From assembly GCF_030272615.1 (NCBI RefSeq), contig NC_081414.1, positions 815,898,396 to 815,962,395 on the forward strand: a stretch of 64,000 bases of DNA, read 5' to 3'. Below the pieces are notes generated by a model, which did no database searches, was not told where the DNA came from, and saw nothing but the letters and a program-made list of their open reading frames with translations. A program made the translations under genes and the position numbers. Positions within the stretch are counted from its first letter, which is position 1. Each line of letters starts with the position of its first letter. The stretch comes from Cryptomeria japonica. Its lineage: Eukaryota; Streptophyta; Pinopsida; Cupressales; Cupressaceae. Shown one piece after another: positions 36,890 through 49,139 of this stretch.

Positions 36890-37470
36890 ATTTTTTTTAT
36901 CGATAAAAGTTGTAGTTATATTAATAGAAATATCAAAGATTACATAAAAGATGCCAAATATGTTGCATCACTTCTCCTACCAAGATCAACACCAGAACCA
37001 ACACCTTACATAATAGCAGATAACAGATAACATAGATGATTTCTACTCAACTTCCACCAAGTTGGTTGTTCCTTGATGAGACAACAACCCCAATTTGATG
37101 CCCTATCCGCCAACATGTTTCCATCTCTTTTGATATGTGATAGTTTCAAATCTGAAAATCTAAGAAGATGCGTTGAGATTGACTTGATCTATTTGTTAAA
37201 CTTTTGATCTTGTGCCTCCTCATCATAATTTCTTGGACAACGAGTTGAGAGTCTCCTTCTAAGCATGCAACTTCAAGATAGATAATCGAGCTGCAAGTTT
37301 GATTCCTAGCAAGGTTGCTCGAGATTCTACCTCATTATTGGTTCCATTCTTTAACTTTTGTGTTTCAATCGTCATAATCACACCATATTCATTCCTAGCC
37401 ACACAACCTGCTCTTGAGACACCCGGATTCCCTTGTGCTCAACTGAGAAAGGATAAACCCTTCGAGACCC
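36890..37470 (-). pseudogene. 5'-truncated LINE with RNase H remnant
   Basis: On the minus strand, frame-shifting pieces include LEQPC, LQLDYLS, IDQVNLNASSQIFRFETITY and KRDGNMLADRASNWGC. The last matches the C-terminal part of the RNase H-like domain of plant LINEs (KR-GN--AD-A). The copy ends ATTTTTATCGATAAAA-like on that strand, followed by a short A run. The sequence is absent from segmental copy 3, so it is an insertion. Target-site duplications are not clear. Confidence 0.65.
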
Positions 37471-37835
37471 ATTAAAAATATTATATAAATAATTTTTTAA
37501 TTTAGAAGATATTTTCATAAAATATAATGATACTATTTATAAGATACAATGATAACATTTATCAATTTTACCCTTTTTAACACAATTCATATCCCCTATC
37601 TTAAAATTATTTGTACATTTAATTTTTTATATTCTATTATTAAAATGTATTATAACTTGGTTGATATATTAAAAATTTGTAGGATGCCTTCTCTAGGTTT
37701 AGTTTTGAGAATAAATAGCTACAAATAAAACATAAAAGAGAATATGCTCAAAATTATAAGAGCTAATGACATAAAAAATTGTCTAATGCACAAAGAGAGG
37801 AAGTGAGGAACACATTGAAGAAAAATGAGATGACA

Positions 37836-39519
37836 CGTAGATAACATACTTATAAACTATGTACAACTTTTGTTTCATTCCACCAATTCAATCCTCCTAA
37901 TTATTGAACATTTTAAGTGTATTTCGCAACCTATAGCATGAACACCATGCCAAGATGATTCTACAATCAAATGTTGACTAACATGATTATATAAAAATGC
38001 TGAGTATTATTGAGCTATATTAACTTGATAATATTTTTAAAAACTTAATTTTGGTGGGATGATTGTGTTGAATGTTTAAGCTAGTCCACTATGATTGATA
38101 GTGATATTTAGGAACTAAGACTATCATTTGTCCAATGATATGTAAGACTGTCCAATCATATTCCAAGCCTATAAAGTAAGGTTTAAATTTTAATAAATAC
38201 ACCATCTCTTTATCTCACCACCCTACTCTCTTTCGCTCTTCTCTCCCTCTCTCCACACTCTTTTCCTCTCTCTTGATCTCTAGCTCCCACCCTATCCAAC
38301 CCTCCCTCTACCTTCCTCTTCCTTAATATTAAAATATAAGTTCCCTAAACGTCAACACAAAACCCTATACATTGGCACTAAAGCGTAAAAAATATCCCCC
38401 TTTCTTTAAAAATATTTTGATTCATCCCCTTGGGTTGAATTTATTTGCAAATCATCTTTAACTATAAAACAACCTCAGTTTTGAAGGAGAAAATTTTTAC
38501 AAAAGTACTTGTTTATTTCATATTTTGGTGTTTTGCTTAATAATTTTTAGTTTTTGCATGTATCTAAATATGGTCAAAGTATCCACCTCAAGATCCCACC
38601 ATTCACATATTGTTTTCTTTATCTTAGGGTATATGTCGTCCACATTGTTTAGAAATTGTTAGCCCCATTTTTGAATTTGCAAAATTTTAAAATTTTGTGT
38701 TGAATGCCTTGTGTGGTGAATCTCCTAGTCAAAATCTCTGATAATCATCAAATGTCAAGCTCTTTTCCGTTTTGAAGCAACTTCATAGGACTTATTCAGA
38801 CACAATGACTACTTAATAAATTCCTTAAAAAACCATGGTGAAAATAAAGTTGATTTTATTGGCCATTTCATCAAGTTGATAAACATTCATATTGCTATGG
38901 AAAAATTGATGGAAAATTTTGAAGTTAACAAATGTTTTTGAAAAGCCACTAGAGAGGGATAAAAGTAAGTTTCTCAATTTCAACAAATCACCGAAACTTT
39001 GTTAACCGTGCATGGTAAGTGATTGATAATAAGGAGAAAGCGGGGTCATAATAATCCAATCGATGAGATAAATATTAAGAAGCCCAATCACTCCATCATC
39101 TTATATTAATCCTCAACTCGTGGCAACTTGGCAAAGATGATCAACATGCCGATACACTTGATTTATGTCTTCTTCAATAACTTAGGTAAAATTCAAAAGA
39201 TAACAGCCTGTTCGAGTTCCACTTGGCATCGATGATTCGAAACGTGGCAAGTGAGAAGGAAATAATTAATGTGAAGTTAGTTTTTATAACTAACTCCCAA
39301 ACGGCTCCGAAGCTCCTCTATCCATCTCTTTCCAGGTTCTAATCAACTTATGCCGATGATTAGGCTTTCGACTCACAGCAACATGGTTTCCTAGATGCTC
39401 CCAATTCATGCTAAAATGGAGATATAGATAGGGTACGTATACTGCTAAAGGAAGACATGAAATGAATTCATCAAACATAAAGATGGCAGGCTAAGCATCA
39501 GAATAAACGTATGGAGTCG
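37836..39519. other. Intergenic sequence; copy 2 of a dispersed repeat
   Basis: 38465-38645 repeats 34690-34870 in direct orientation. CT-rich sequence lies at 38215-38320. Otherwise I see nothing coding. Confidence 0.5.
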
Positions 39520-41230
39520 ATGACTCATGCAATGGTTTGATAGAAGGCGTCAAAGGGATTCCATCTCAAGAAATGCAATGAAATGATCGTAGTCGACATA
39601 GATAACCAGAAACTTTCAAGCAAGGGAGATTCACAGATGCATAGCCGAATTCCATGACCTTTTACCAGCATTTTGCTCTGACCAGAATGGAAGCTTTCGA
39701 ACATGTTACGGGCACCCATTAAAATGCCTCAAACAGATGTCATCTCGTGACATGCGATGACTGCAAGATATCAAGACTTGAAAAATATGGAAGCATAGCC
39801 GAGACATGTGAACTGTTTGATATGATCATCGAAGAAATGTAGTCTCATGACGTGCTAGGAGTGCAAGCCGTGGCATCCACTCACGCCTCTGCGAACTCTC
39901 TGTCTACGCCAATGCTAGAGTTCAGAGCAGGTTGTGAACGCCCATCATCGATTGATTTAGTTGCTATTACCTTGGCCGATATGAATGCAAAGTGTGGAAG
40001 AACATAGACAAAATGAATGAGCTGTTTGAGTTGCAGACTGCGCAAAATGGAGATGTTGAAAAAGATTTCGAAACTTTCAAACAAATGCAATTCGCAGGAG
40101 TAATGTCGCATTTCCCAACCATTTCCCAGGGCTCTTTACGTCTTCACAGCAATGTATGGTCATGCACTAAAGCATCTTCAAAGGCCAAACATCGAAGAAA
40201 TGTGGTCTCATGACAAGCAAAGATTGCAGGATATGCACAAATCGGTCTGTTAAAAGAAAGTCTTTAGAAATTTTCAAGTCGATGCAATTGGCGGGTGTAA
40301 AGACAAATTCCGTAACCTCTGTTAGCATCCTTCCGCCTTTGCTAAAACGGGAGTTTTGCAATAGCGCTTCAACATTCATCAAAGCATCATGTGAATTATT
40401 TGACAGAGTGCCTCAAAGATACCGTTTTCATCAAAGAATGAAACATAATGATTGCAGTAGAAACAAGAGATTTGAGACAACATATGCACGTCCAGTTAGA
40501 GCATACGGAAAACATGTAAGTATAGACAAGGCGAAGAAAAGGTTTGAAGGCGGCATATTGGTCATCGTCAACAAGTTGTTAACTCTTCCTAGGTTGCCAA
40601 AGTTAAGATTCTCACACATCCCATAACGTCGATGAAGAGGGAAAACAAAGAGTTAAACATTGCCGATACTCCTTAAATCGCCTATGAAAGATGTTAGTTT
40701 TAACTATGTCCTACAAATCAACATTGTCACGCAAGCATACAAAATAAAGGAGAGGCGTTGGTCGACATGTGTGTAGCATGACAAACATAGACATGGCATC
40801 ATGAATTATTCAAAAGGATGCTTGCTTGAGAGAAACATTATTTCATGCTCATAGAATAAAATTGTGCTAACAATGAACTATTGGTATTTTCCAATACTCG
40901 ATCCTTTTACTCGGTACGAGGAGCCTTAGAGTTGTTTTCTCTGCTGACATGGATGCCTATATGTTTTATATTCTCAAAATGGCTTGAAGGCAAGACTGCA
41001 TAGTATGGACACCCACCGAAGAACACCGGATAATGGAAGTTCATTTAACCGGATAATGGAAGTTCATTTAATATTATAGTTCGAAATGCTCTAACCGACA
41101 TGACTGCAAGTTGTGAAAGAATTTGCATAGCAAAAGATCCATTTGACAAATGTCTCCAAAAGATGTCATCTCATGGAGCAAAATGAAATAATAGTAGGTT
41201 GCACACAAAAGACATGTTAGAATGAATTTA
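39520..41230 (+). pseudogene. PPR (pentatricopeptide repeat) pseudogene
   Basis: Plant-specific PLS-type PPR phrases occur in order, with frame changes. They are FDRRRQRDSISRNAM (about 39.54 kb), KMPQTDVIS (39.72), ETFKQMQFAGVMSHFPTIS (40.07), EIFKSMQLAGVKTNSVTS (40.27), SILPPLLK, CELFDRVPQR (40.40), VRAYGKHVSIDKAKKRFEGG (40.50) and FDKCLQKMSSHGAK (41.14). PPR proteins of this class normally bind and edit organellar RNA. The FKSMQ-AGVK-NSVT and ELFD-MPQRD blocks are typical. Stops and frameshifts occur throughout, and no full repeat series or DYW end is left. CpG is more frequent here than around, as expected of former coding DNA. Confidence 0.85.
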
Positions 41231-41470
41231 AAAGCTTATGATGTCTTGACAGAATGCGACAAAGATTGTAGAGATGTATATAAATTTATCATTTAGTGAA
41301 GGCATTCAACTCTTTCACTTAATGTCATGTCAAGATGGTTATGGGGAAATGTGAACAAAATATGCAATATTTTGAAATAAGTTAGTCACATTGATGCAAG
41401 AATCCTTGGTTTCTGGAAGAAGGTGTATTCATGGAAGCGAAAGATGCTTAATGGTACTCGAAGAAGATTT

Positions 41471-42380
41471 GTTGGCGAAAACTACTTCTTGATGTCAATA
41501 AAGATGAATAGATGATGAGATGGTCACAAAGATCAATAAAGAAGATGAAGATGGATAAGTACCCTACATTGGTCCTAATTTTAATGTTATAAAGTTTCAA
41601 GTTATTCTCTTATAAAAGTGACTATGTCACTTATTGTAACTAAAGTTAGCTTTTCGGCTTGAGTTGTAAAAGTTAGATAAATCCTAACTTGTTTTCAAAG
41701 GGTGGTTACTCTAAGTGGTTAGTTAAGAAGTTATCCTAAGTGGTTATCCTAAGTAGTTGCGAGGTAATTATTTTAATAACTTATACTAAGGGATTATGTT
41801 AGGTGGTTATCCTAAGTGTTTGCTTATGATAGTTATCTTAAGTGGTTATTTTAAGTGGTTACATAAAGTAGTTAGGTTGGGTGGTTATGAAGTAGTTATT
41901 CTCTCAAGCCTATAAAGGCAAGGCCAATTCATTTAAAGGGAGACGGGGACAGAGGGGAGACTATGGAGAAATTCTTAGAGAAATAGTTTGATGAATTTTG
42001 TGTTTGCACTTTGAGTAAAAGGGTTCTTAAGATTGTATAATTTCATGAAGATAATAAAGGATGGATTTAGCTCGTATGTTCTATATGTTCCTCTTAATTT
42101 ATTATTGCTTATTTTTCATGTGTCAAATTAGTGGTATCTTTTGTCCATGTGCAAATCATTTATCATCTATTGGAATCCTTATGATTTATGTGATTGATGT
42201 AATGAAACTTCTTCTTCGTCATTGCAAGTTAGAGCTTATATTGTGCTTAAATCACCCTTTGTAATCATTATCTAGTGTGAAATCTCAATTAGTATTCGTA
42301 TGTCTATTGTTGGGGTTTCTGTTCTTTATATTTCTTTAGTTCTATGTTTTCTCCTTTATGTACTTTCAGGTTAAAAGTAC
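41471..42380. repeat. Degenerate GTGGTTATCCTAA minisatellite in LTR-like sequence
   Basis: Between about 41700 and 41890 the phrase GTGGTTATCCTAAGT recurs irregularly. A TATA-like CCTATAAAGGC follows at 41910. The surrounding sequence, from TGTTGGCGAAAA onward, reads like an LTR with its transcription start, but I could not find a second LTR, PBS or target duplication. Confidence 0.5.
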
Positions 42381-43539
42381 ACAAAAATCTCAAATACCCC
42401 CATCATATGAGGGAGTTGCCCCTCTCAAATGCAGAGGAAGATTGCATATTGATTGCAATCTCTCCAACTGTTGGGATAATTGTCACTTCTTTTCGGGCGA
42501 ACAGGGTCAAGTTTGAAGGATAATTCACAGTGACAAATCTGTTTACCAACAAAAATATAAATGGATGCCCATTTCTTCTTCTTTCATTATTCAAATGAAT
42601 GACAAGAGGGATAATATCTTTAGAAGCCTATCTTAGGCAAAGTAGAAAGTCACTACATGAAAGAATATAGCCAATCCAAAGAAATAAGAACATGTTTCAA
42701 TCTTACTTGCATTAGAGAAAGTCTCGCCCTTCTATCAGACAAGGTAAGTAGAAGACCAATGTCCTATATAAGATTAAAGACAAAATAAAATCAACCAACC
42801 AACACTCATTTAAAATTATCATGAAGAGATATTAAAAAAGGAGAATAATTTCTATATAGTAGAAAAGTTGTTTTTCTTTTCTTTTTTTTAAATATAAACA
42901 CATCAACATTTTAAAATATACTTACAAAAGTTTACCATGAAGAGATATGAAAAAAGGAAAATAGTTTACAATTTTCAAAAATAAAAACAAAACAAAACAA
43001 ATAACTAAAATAATATATAATAGTCTCTCAAAGTAAAATTAGAATTATTTATGAAAGTAAAATATCTATCCTTAAATAAAAACTAAAATACATGTATTTA
43101 TATATGAATATAAATAAAATAATTCTATAGTAAAAAGAAATAATTTTTAATAAAATGAAATATATCTTTTTTAATAATTTTTAAAAATAAAAACACATGG
43201 TAAAAAATTCCTTCAATGTTTAAGTGATGCGGAAAGGAAACCCATAGTTTTGTCGGAGTGAATTTTTTGATAGCACAATGTAAACAAACAAAACCAGGAA
43301 TAAACTTATCTTATATTTCAAATTAAATTAATATTCTATATTTCTATCAAATCATGAATTTCAACGTAAATTCATAAATTTCGAAATAAAATCGACACAG
43401 TGAAGAAACAAACAGAAACAGTGACTCCACGTAACAACGAACATCTAATCGAAATTTTACAGTTACATAACAGAATATTTTACCGATCAAAATTATCCCG
43501 CCCTCCAGAAGATTCAATGCTTCATCCATAGTTTTTACA

Positions 43540-43620
43540 CCGTTGGATTGAGGAGTCCCTGATTTAGACTTTGGTGGGACACGTGGCAGATGCGCTCTTT
43601 CTGCTCTCTCTCTATAAATT
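43540..43620 (+). promoter_or_regulatory. Promoter of small-protein gene 1: MYB-type box, G-box, TATA
   Basis: CCGTTG lies at 43540, CACGTG at 43580 (in GGGACACGTGGCAGATG) and TATAAATT at 43613. Spacings are 40 and 33 bp; the copy at 54.7 kb has 40 and 33, and that at 62.5 kb has 39 and 33. ACACGTGGC is a strong ABRE/G-box, bound by bZIP factors in abscisic acid and stress responses in known plant genes. That response here is inference. Confidence 0.8.
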
Positions 43621-43680
43621 GAAGCCTCTTACTTCCTTTGAGTTTATGTCTGAGCTTTAAATATCTCTGGGAAAGTGAAA

Positions 43681-43908
43681 ATGGCGGAATTTGCAATATT
43701 AATGGCGGACGAGTATTGCAGGAAGCGCGATTTGCAGGAGTCAAATGCAGATAAAGAATTGATTTGTTCTCAGACGGTAGCTCTAATGAGGCATTTAAAA
43801 CAGGGAGTGAAAGCCTCCACTGTTAAATTTGTTTGGGAGGTTCAGAAAACCGTTCGGCATGGGGATTCTCTAATCCTAGGGTTTGTGGAAGGGATTTTCT
43901 CCGCTTAA
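43681..43908 (+). CDS. Small protein of the MAEFA...FVEGIFS family, copy 1 (75 aa)
   Basis: I do not recognise the family. The single exon starts AAAATGGCGG, a good plant start context, 68 bp after the TATA box, and ends TAA. The protein opens MAEFAILMADEYCRKRD and has a central SQTVALMRHLKQGVKAST. It continues with FVWEVQKTVRHGDS and ends FVEGIFSA. There is no signal peptide, membrane span or known domain; charged and hydrophobic residues alternate in a way that suggests helices. Copy 2 at 54.8 kb has the same length and the same C-terminus. Several changes between the two keep the frame, and three copies have kept both frame and promoter, which argues for function. It lies in segmental duplication copy 2. 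Confidence 0.85.
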   Translation: MAEFAILMADEYCRKRDLQESNADKELICSQTVALMRHLKQGVKASTVKFVWEVQKTVRHGDSLILGFVEGIFSA

Positions 43909-44096
43909 CAGCCACCCCGCATATTTTTCTTGCTGTTTATCTGTATAAATATATATCCAGAAAGTATTTACAGAGTCATATAGACTGAAAATATCATGAT
44001 CTGTACAGTTTGAGTTTGTTTAATAGAAATACAGTTTGAGTTTGTTTAATAGAAATATTTAAGATAGTTAAATATCTCAAACAGATATCCATTATT

Positions 44097-44162
44097 TTTA
44101 TTTTTATCTTTATCTTTATCTTTATCTTTATCTTTATCTTTATCTTTATATATATATATATA
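44097..44162. repeat. (TTTATC)n and (TA)n microsatellite
   Basis: About eight TTTATC units are followed by a short TA run, downstream of small-protein gene 1. Confidence 0.95.
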
Positions 44163-44169
44163 ACTTTTA

Positions 44170-45160
44170 TATATTTAGTTTGATGACAATTCACACAGTT
44201 TCACATTGTGTAATATAACTGAAAGGCCTGTGGACACAATGAATTTTATTATGGGGAGCTTTTGTACAGCACTGAATTTATAAAGTATATTTTAATAAAT
44301 AAATGTATGGTTGAGTTGTTTATTAGCTTATATATTTTTAAAAATTATATATTAAAAATGTCAAGATATCTTTGTCAAGAAAATTGAGATGTATTAGAAG
44401 AATTATACAGCTTGAAAAATTAATTAAATTTGGTAAGGGGAAACATTTATCTCTAATTATATTGATTTACATTATACTTTAATAGATAAATAAATGTATG
44501 ATTGAATTGTTCAATAGTGATTTTTTAAAATATATTTTTCATTAACTATATAAATAGCACATGTTAATTAGTTTTGTCATTATAATATATTTGAAAGTAT
44601 TAAAGTAGTTAAAATTTTCAATAAATGATGACTGTTATATAAAAATCATAAAATCTTAAGAAGAAATGTATGTATAAATAAAAATATCAAATTAATTATT
44701 AAATATTATATAGTAGAATAAAAATTGAACATATGAAAAATAAAATTAAAATAATTTTCTTAACAATTTTTTAAAATTCTAATAATGAAAGGTGATTTTT
44801 TTTACTTTATCTATACATGATAGATATTTTCACCCACATAAAATATTTATACACCATAAATGTTTTCACTGACATAAAATATTTATGTATGATAGATGTT
44901 TTCATCCACATAAAAATAATAATTTTACATTCAATATTTTATTATAAATATGATCTTCATTGTGGAAAAAAATTATTCAATTATATTTTTGATAAGTTCA
45001 ATTTTTTATTGTTTAATTATTTTGAAGATCTTAATAATATTCTACTATCTATACTATATTAAATATATAATATATGAAATATTAAATACATTCCAACAAA
45101 TAAAAAATAGATATTTGATATATGTATCTAAATAAATATTATATATAATACATATTTAAA
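44170..45160. other. AT-rich downstream part of segmental copy 2, no gene
   Basis: Only AT-rich sequence shared in part with copies 1 and 3. Confidence 0.5.
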
Positions 45161-45164
45161 TAAC

Positions 45165-46620
45165 AATCCAATCCAGGTGATTCGCCATTCTGAAAGGATT
45201 TTATGACTTTCATGGTTTCATCTTTGTTAATATCTTTACCAATCCTTAATGCCATTTCAGGGTTCAACTTCCTAGGAATCATTATCCTACACATAATCCT
45301 ACACATAATTTGGGCTTGTTTGCATTTATAATTGTTATCTTTTACAAAGCATTTTTCTTTGTAAAATTTCATGAAGGAACTCTTAATTTCAAAGTTGTCT
45401 TGGCACTAGTGACCCTCAACAAGCACTAGGAAAATGGCTTCCATATTTGGTTTAACCTTACGAAGATTGAAGAAGTATTTGGACCCTTTATCCCCTTCTT
45501 TAATCCAATTAATTTTGGCCCTTATTCTAGCCCCTTGTGCTTTTTATGAGACAAAAATTTCCTCAAATTATGCTTTACCACCTTAACTTGATTACTTAAC
45601 TCAATATTCTCTGGGTTTCTTTGCAGTTTGCTCTCTGTTTCAGAAAGTCTTTCTTGCAATTTTCATTCCATCCTTCTGTTATTCATGGCATTTATTTTTC
45701 CTATGGTTTTGAGTAGTCTCTACATATTATTGACTAAGTTATTCCAATACTATCTTTCTCATCCCTCTCTATTCATTGATTTAATAGTGCTTCTTAGAGT
45801 GTGTATTTCTTATAGAAAATATTGATACTTAAGGATCTCTGTATTAAGCTTGAAAATCCCATTCTTAAGTCTATTTGTATCACTTTCAATATCTTTTATG
45901 ATGATATTATCCTGGATTGGGTGATTGTCTAATAGATCTATAGGCTCCACAATCACCGTGTTATTACCAATATTGCAATCAAAGTAAAAAACATCCCTTT
46001 GTGCATAGAATCAGTCAAGTCTGCAACAAACCCTATCCCCAACACCTTGGTTTTTACACCAATTGAACCACATATTTTTATTTTTATTTTTAGCATTTTC
46101 TAGGAGGTCAAATAACTTCCACAACTTTTTCTATCTATCCCAAAAGAACTTTTCATTCCATTTCAACCCCCATGGGTTGCCTTCTCTCTTATCCTCTTTA
46201 TACTCTATCATATTGAAATCTCCCCCAAGAATCTAAGGGATACTAGGAATAGAATTGGCCATCCATTACCATAGGAAATTTTTTGTTTTTGGTCATTGGG
46301 GGCATATACTACAAATCCCAAATTTTGTATTGAACCTTTCTTTTTCAATCTACTCACATCTGTTGCATGCAAACCAACTAGATCCATTGATGCACTTTTC
46401 GCATGAGACACTAGCCATGATTGAAATACCAGATTTCCTTTTTTCATGGTTCATGTGGAATATAAGGGCTCTCTCCAAATGAATTTCAGGTTGTTGATTA
46501 GACCAAAACTAGTAGCCTTAACTTCTTGTAATAATAGGAAGTGAATATTCTTATTTTGATTACAAAATAATCTAATATTGTACTACCTATTTGGAGATTC
46601 TAGTCCCCTTATATTCCAAC
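45165..46620 (-). pseudogene. LINE ORF2: endonuclease and start of reverse transcriptase
   Basis: The endonuclease N-terminus reads GWNIRGLESPNR ... LLLQEVKATSFG, matching the WN-RGL and LQE-K signatures of plant LINE APE-like nucleases. Later pieces include INWIKEGDKGSKYFFNLRK and DETMKVIKSFQNGESPGLD; the latter corresponds to the K-PG-DG start of the reverse transcriptase. Stops and frameshifts are frequent. The YADD catalytic region is absent. Confidence 0.8.
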
Positions 46621-47233
46621 CAATGAAATTAATCAATGAGTTTTATATTAACGGATCATCCTTACCATTTCTATAATGTCAGTTACAACACTCTAGAAGG
46701 CAAGTGACCTTTTTCCTTTCCTGCTTGATTTTACTATGCTATCAAGGTTATTCTGTAATTCTTCAAGTCTTCTTTTTTTATTTCCCAAATATGCCAATTA
46801 AACCACCATCGCTACTTTCTTTCTCTATATCTTGTGATATGGGGTTGAGACATTCCAAATCTATCATCATATCTCCAATCTCACTATCAACCATAGCCCT
46901 ATCTAAATCTATTGACAGAGTTATGTCAGAGAGGTCAGATAGAAGAATATTCTAAACTGATTTTCCTTTGCACGGATCTTCAAGAGTTAAATCTATTTTC
47001 TTTATATATTGAGGGGATTATTGGTTCTCCTTTAGTGCTACCCCTTTAACATCAAGTACATTAGAGGCTCGAGTCTAGGGATTGATAGGAATTTTTTTAA
47101 TCTATGTAGTATTCTTAAGTTCTTTTAATTTTTCAAGCACAACTTCTTGTGCACTTTTCTTATGCATAATGACCAGGTTAGAATCTTTTACCTTATTGTT
47201 ATTCTTATTTTTCTTCAAGGAGGCATTAACTAT

Positions 47234-47345
47234 TGTAACATCATAAATTGCACTCCCTTACAATTTAGTCCACATTTTGGGCCCTCACATTAGTGTGCAT
47301 TCTCCAATGCCTAATTAAGTCCTAAGTATGCCTTCAATAGATCTT
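47234..47345 (+). repeat. Truncated 5' LTR of the Gypsy element
   Basis: The first ~110 bp match 50413-50522, including TTACAATTTAGTCCACATTT and CCAATGCCTAATTAAGTCCT. After GTATGC the match stops. Confidence 0.85.
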
Positions 47346-48356
47346 TGTCTCTTTCTTAGTGAAAAGGTGGTCCCTTAGCAATTATTTCACCCTCATGTGC
47401 TCATCACCCTATGAAACAAGTAGTTAACTTACTTGGGGGCTCTTTGTCATTAGAGGTGGTGATTTTTCAATTTCAAAAATCTTGGGGTGGCAACATGATT
47501 CTCTCTTACTTCTATCCTATCTCTCATCTTTAAAGTTTTGCGATTTCCTTTATGGATTGCATTCTCCATAATGTGATGTTCTTTCTTGCATAGATTTATC
47601 CTTCATGTGAATGCATGTTTATTCCTTGGTTAGCACTTATTCTTTGTTTGAAACAACATGTTTGTTATGAATAATGTCTACTTACGAAATGTGTGATTTT
47701 TCTCCTTGTCCTCTTGCTTGGGGGGCAAGGATGACATTTTCCCTTTCTCTCTTGCAATCTAAAGTATCAGTATTTACTTTAGGGGTTGCATTTTTCATAT
47801 GATGATTTCCCTCTTGCATGGAATGATATGTCTCTTATGACTATCCCTCCTTACGGGAATCTGTGATCTTTCTCTCTTTCTCTCTCTTTTTAAAGATTAC
47901 CACTTCTTTAGAGTTGTATTTTACATATACTAATCTCTTTTCTTACATTAGATATTTATTCATGTAAGTATATTGTGCATTTTCTTATGTTTTATCTCTC
48001 CTTAGAGGTTGTCATGGGGGCTTCACTTAGTGAACCTGGGTTATATCATGTGCGTTCATGGCATACTAAATAATCCCCATATTTTCAAAAAATATTTCCC
48101 TAAACTCCGTTTTTGTCACCCCCTCCCAATACACATCCTGAATTAAAAGCCCACTATTTTTTGCCAGATTTTGTATTTTTTTATAGCCTGAATTAAAGAA
48201 AACCCCTATTTTCATTGATAGGAAATATATTGTACCCTCATTTTTGGGATATTAAACCCCCCAATATAAATGCACATGATATAATATTTCTTAGCTAGTG
48301 AAGCCCTCATGGAGGTTGTGAAATTCTTCTCGTTGTCCTTACACTTGGGGGGAAAT

Positions 48357-48357
<1 letters not shown>

Positions 48358-48408
<51 letters not shown>
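48358..48408. repeat. (TC)n microsatellite
   Basis: About 25 TC units within the internal region of the Gypsy element. Confidence 0.95.
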
Positions 48409-48410
<2 letters not shown>

Positions 48411-49139
48411 GATCAAATTTTCCTTTGTTGTGTCATGTTTTCTTCTGATTTGATGTCATTCCTTGTGTGAAGTTGTTGTTTGCTCATGGAGTCTCTCTTA
48501 TGCAAGAGGTGTAAGTCCTTGGCTACAACCTCTTTTTCACTTGGCAATGTACATCTATCATAGACTTACCTATCTCATTGGTTCAAAAGTGTGTCATCCT
48601 TCATCAAGAATCTCTTTTGCCTAGCAATAGGGGCAAGGTATGCATTCTTGATCTCCTTCCTTTCTTTTGGTAGAAGATGTTACATTTGTTCAAGAAACTC
48701 ATCTTGGAGGTAGATGTCTTTTGAACAAAGATCTCTTCTCTTCCAAGGATCTCCTTTACACTTGTTGCAAGATATCTCTTTTTCAACTATCTTATCTTTT
48801 CTTGAAGAGTATTCCCTCTTTAGCTTGGATTTATGACATTGTTGCCTAAAGGATATCTCCTTTGTGTTGAAGGTTGGTATCCTTCTTTCTATCTTACTTA
48901 CAACATCAACATAGGGCTATGTTGACATTGACATCTTTAGAGGGGGGGGCACCCATATCGTTCCCTTTGTACCATATTGTACTATATTTTTCCATATCAT
49001 TTTTACATGTCTTCAATGGGGTGTTCATTCTCAAAACTAGAGGAAACAAACTCTTATACAAGATGCTTCACACTCGAAACTAGATGCAGCATTTGATATA
49101 TGTCTTAAATGAGATTACACATCATTGAAACTAGAGTAA

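Larger units (their letters stand above)
34874..37835 (+). repeat. Segmental duplication copy 1, gene lost
   Basis: It matches 42560-45163 and 54016-56490 in order. AATGGATGCC ... ATGA-TAACAAGAGGG at the start matches copy 2. CATAGTTTT-T-GGAGT and CCAGAAATAAACTTATTTAG near 35.3 kb match both, and AATTTTACGGTTACATAA near 35.65 kb matches copy 2. Then it jumps directly to the TTTTCACC ... TAATAATATTATATTATCTATG sequence that lies downstream of the gene in copy 2. The promoter and small-protein gene are missing. A tandem duplication (36238-36830) and a LINE fragment (36890-37470) are private to this copy. Confidence 0.75.
42560..45163 (+). repeat. Segmental duplication copy 2, carrying an intact small gene
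   Basis: It shares with copies 1 and 3 the CCCATAGTTTTGT-GGAGTGAA block (43.24 kb), the CCAG-AATAAACTTAT block and the ATACTATATTAAATATATAATA block (about 45.05 kb). It shares with copy 3 the whole promoter and gene. Its right end is cut by LINE sequence from about 45165. Confidence 0.75.

Noticed and set aside
40210-40626. Separate 138-codon gene
   Set aside because: It is one open stretch of the PPR pseudogene; the motifs continue in other frames on both sides.
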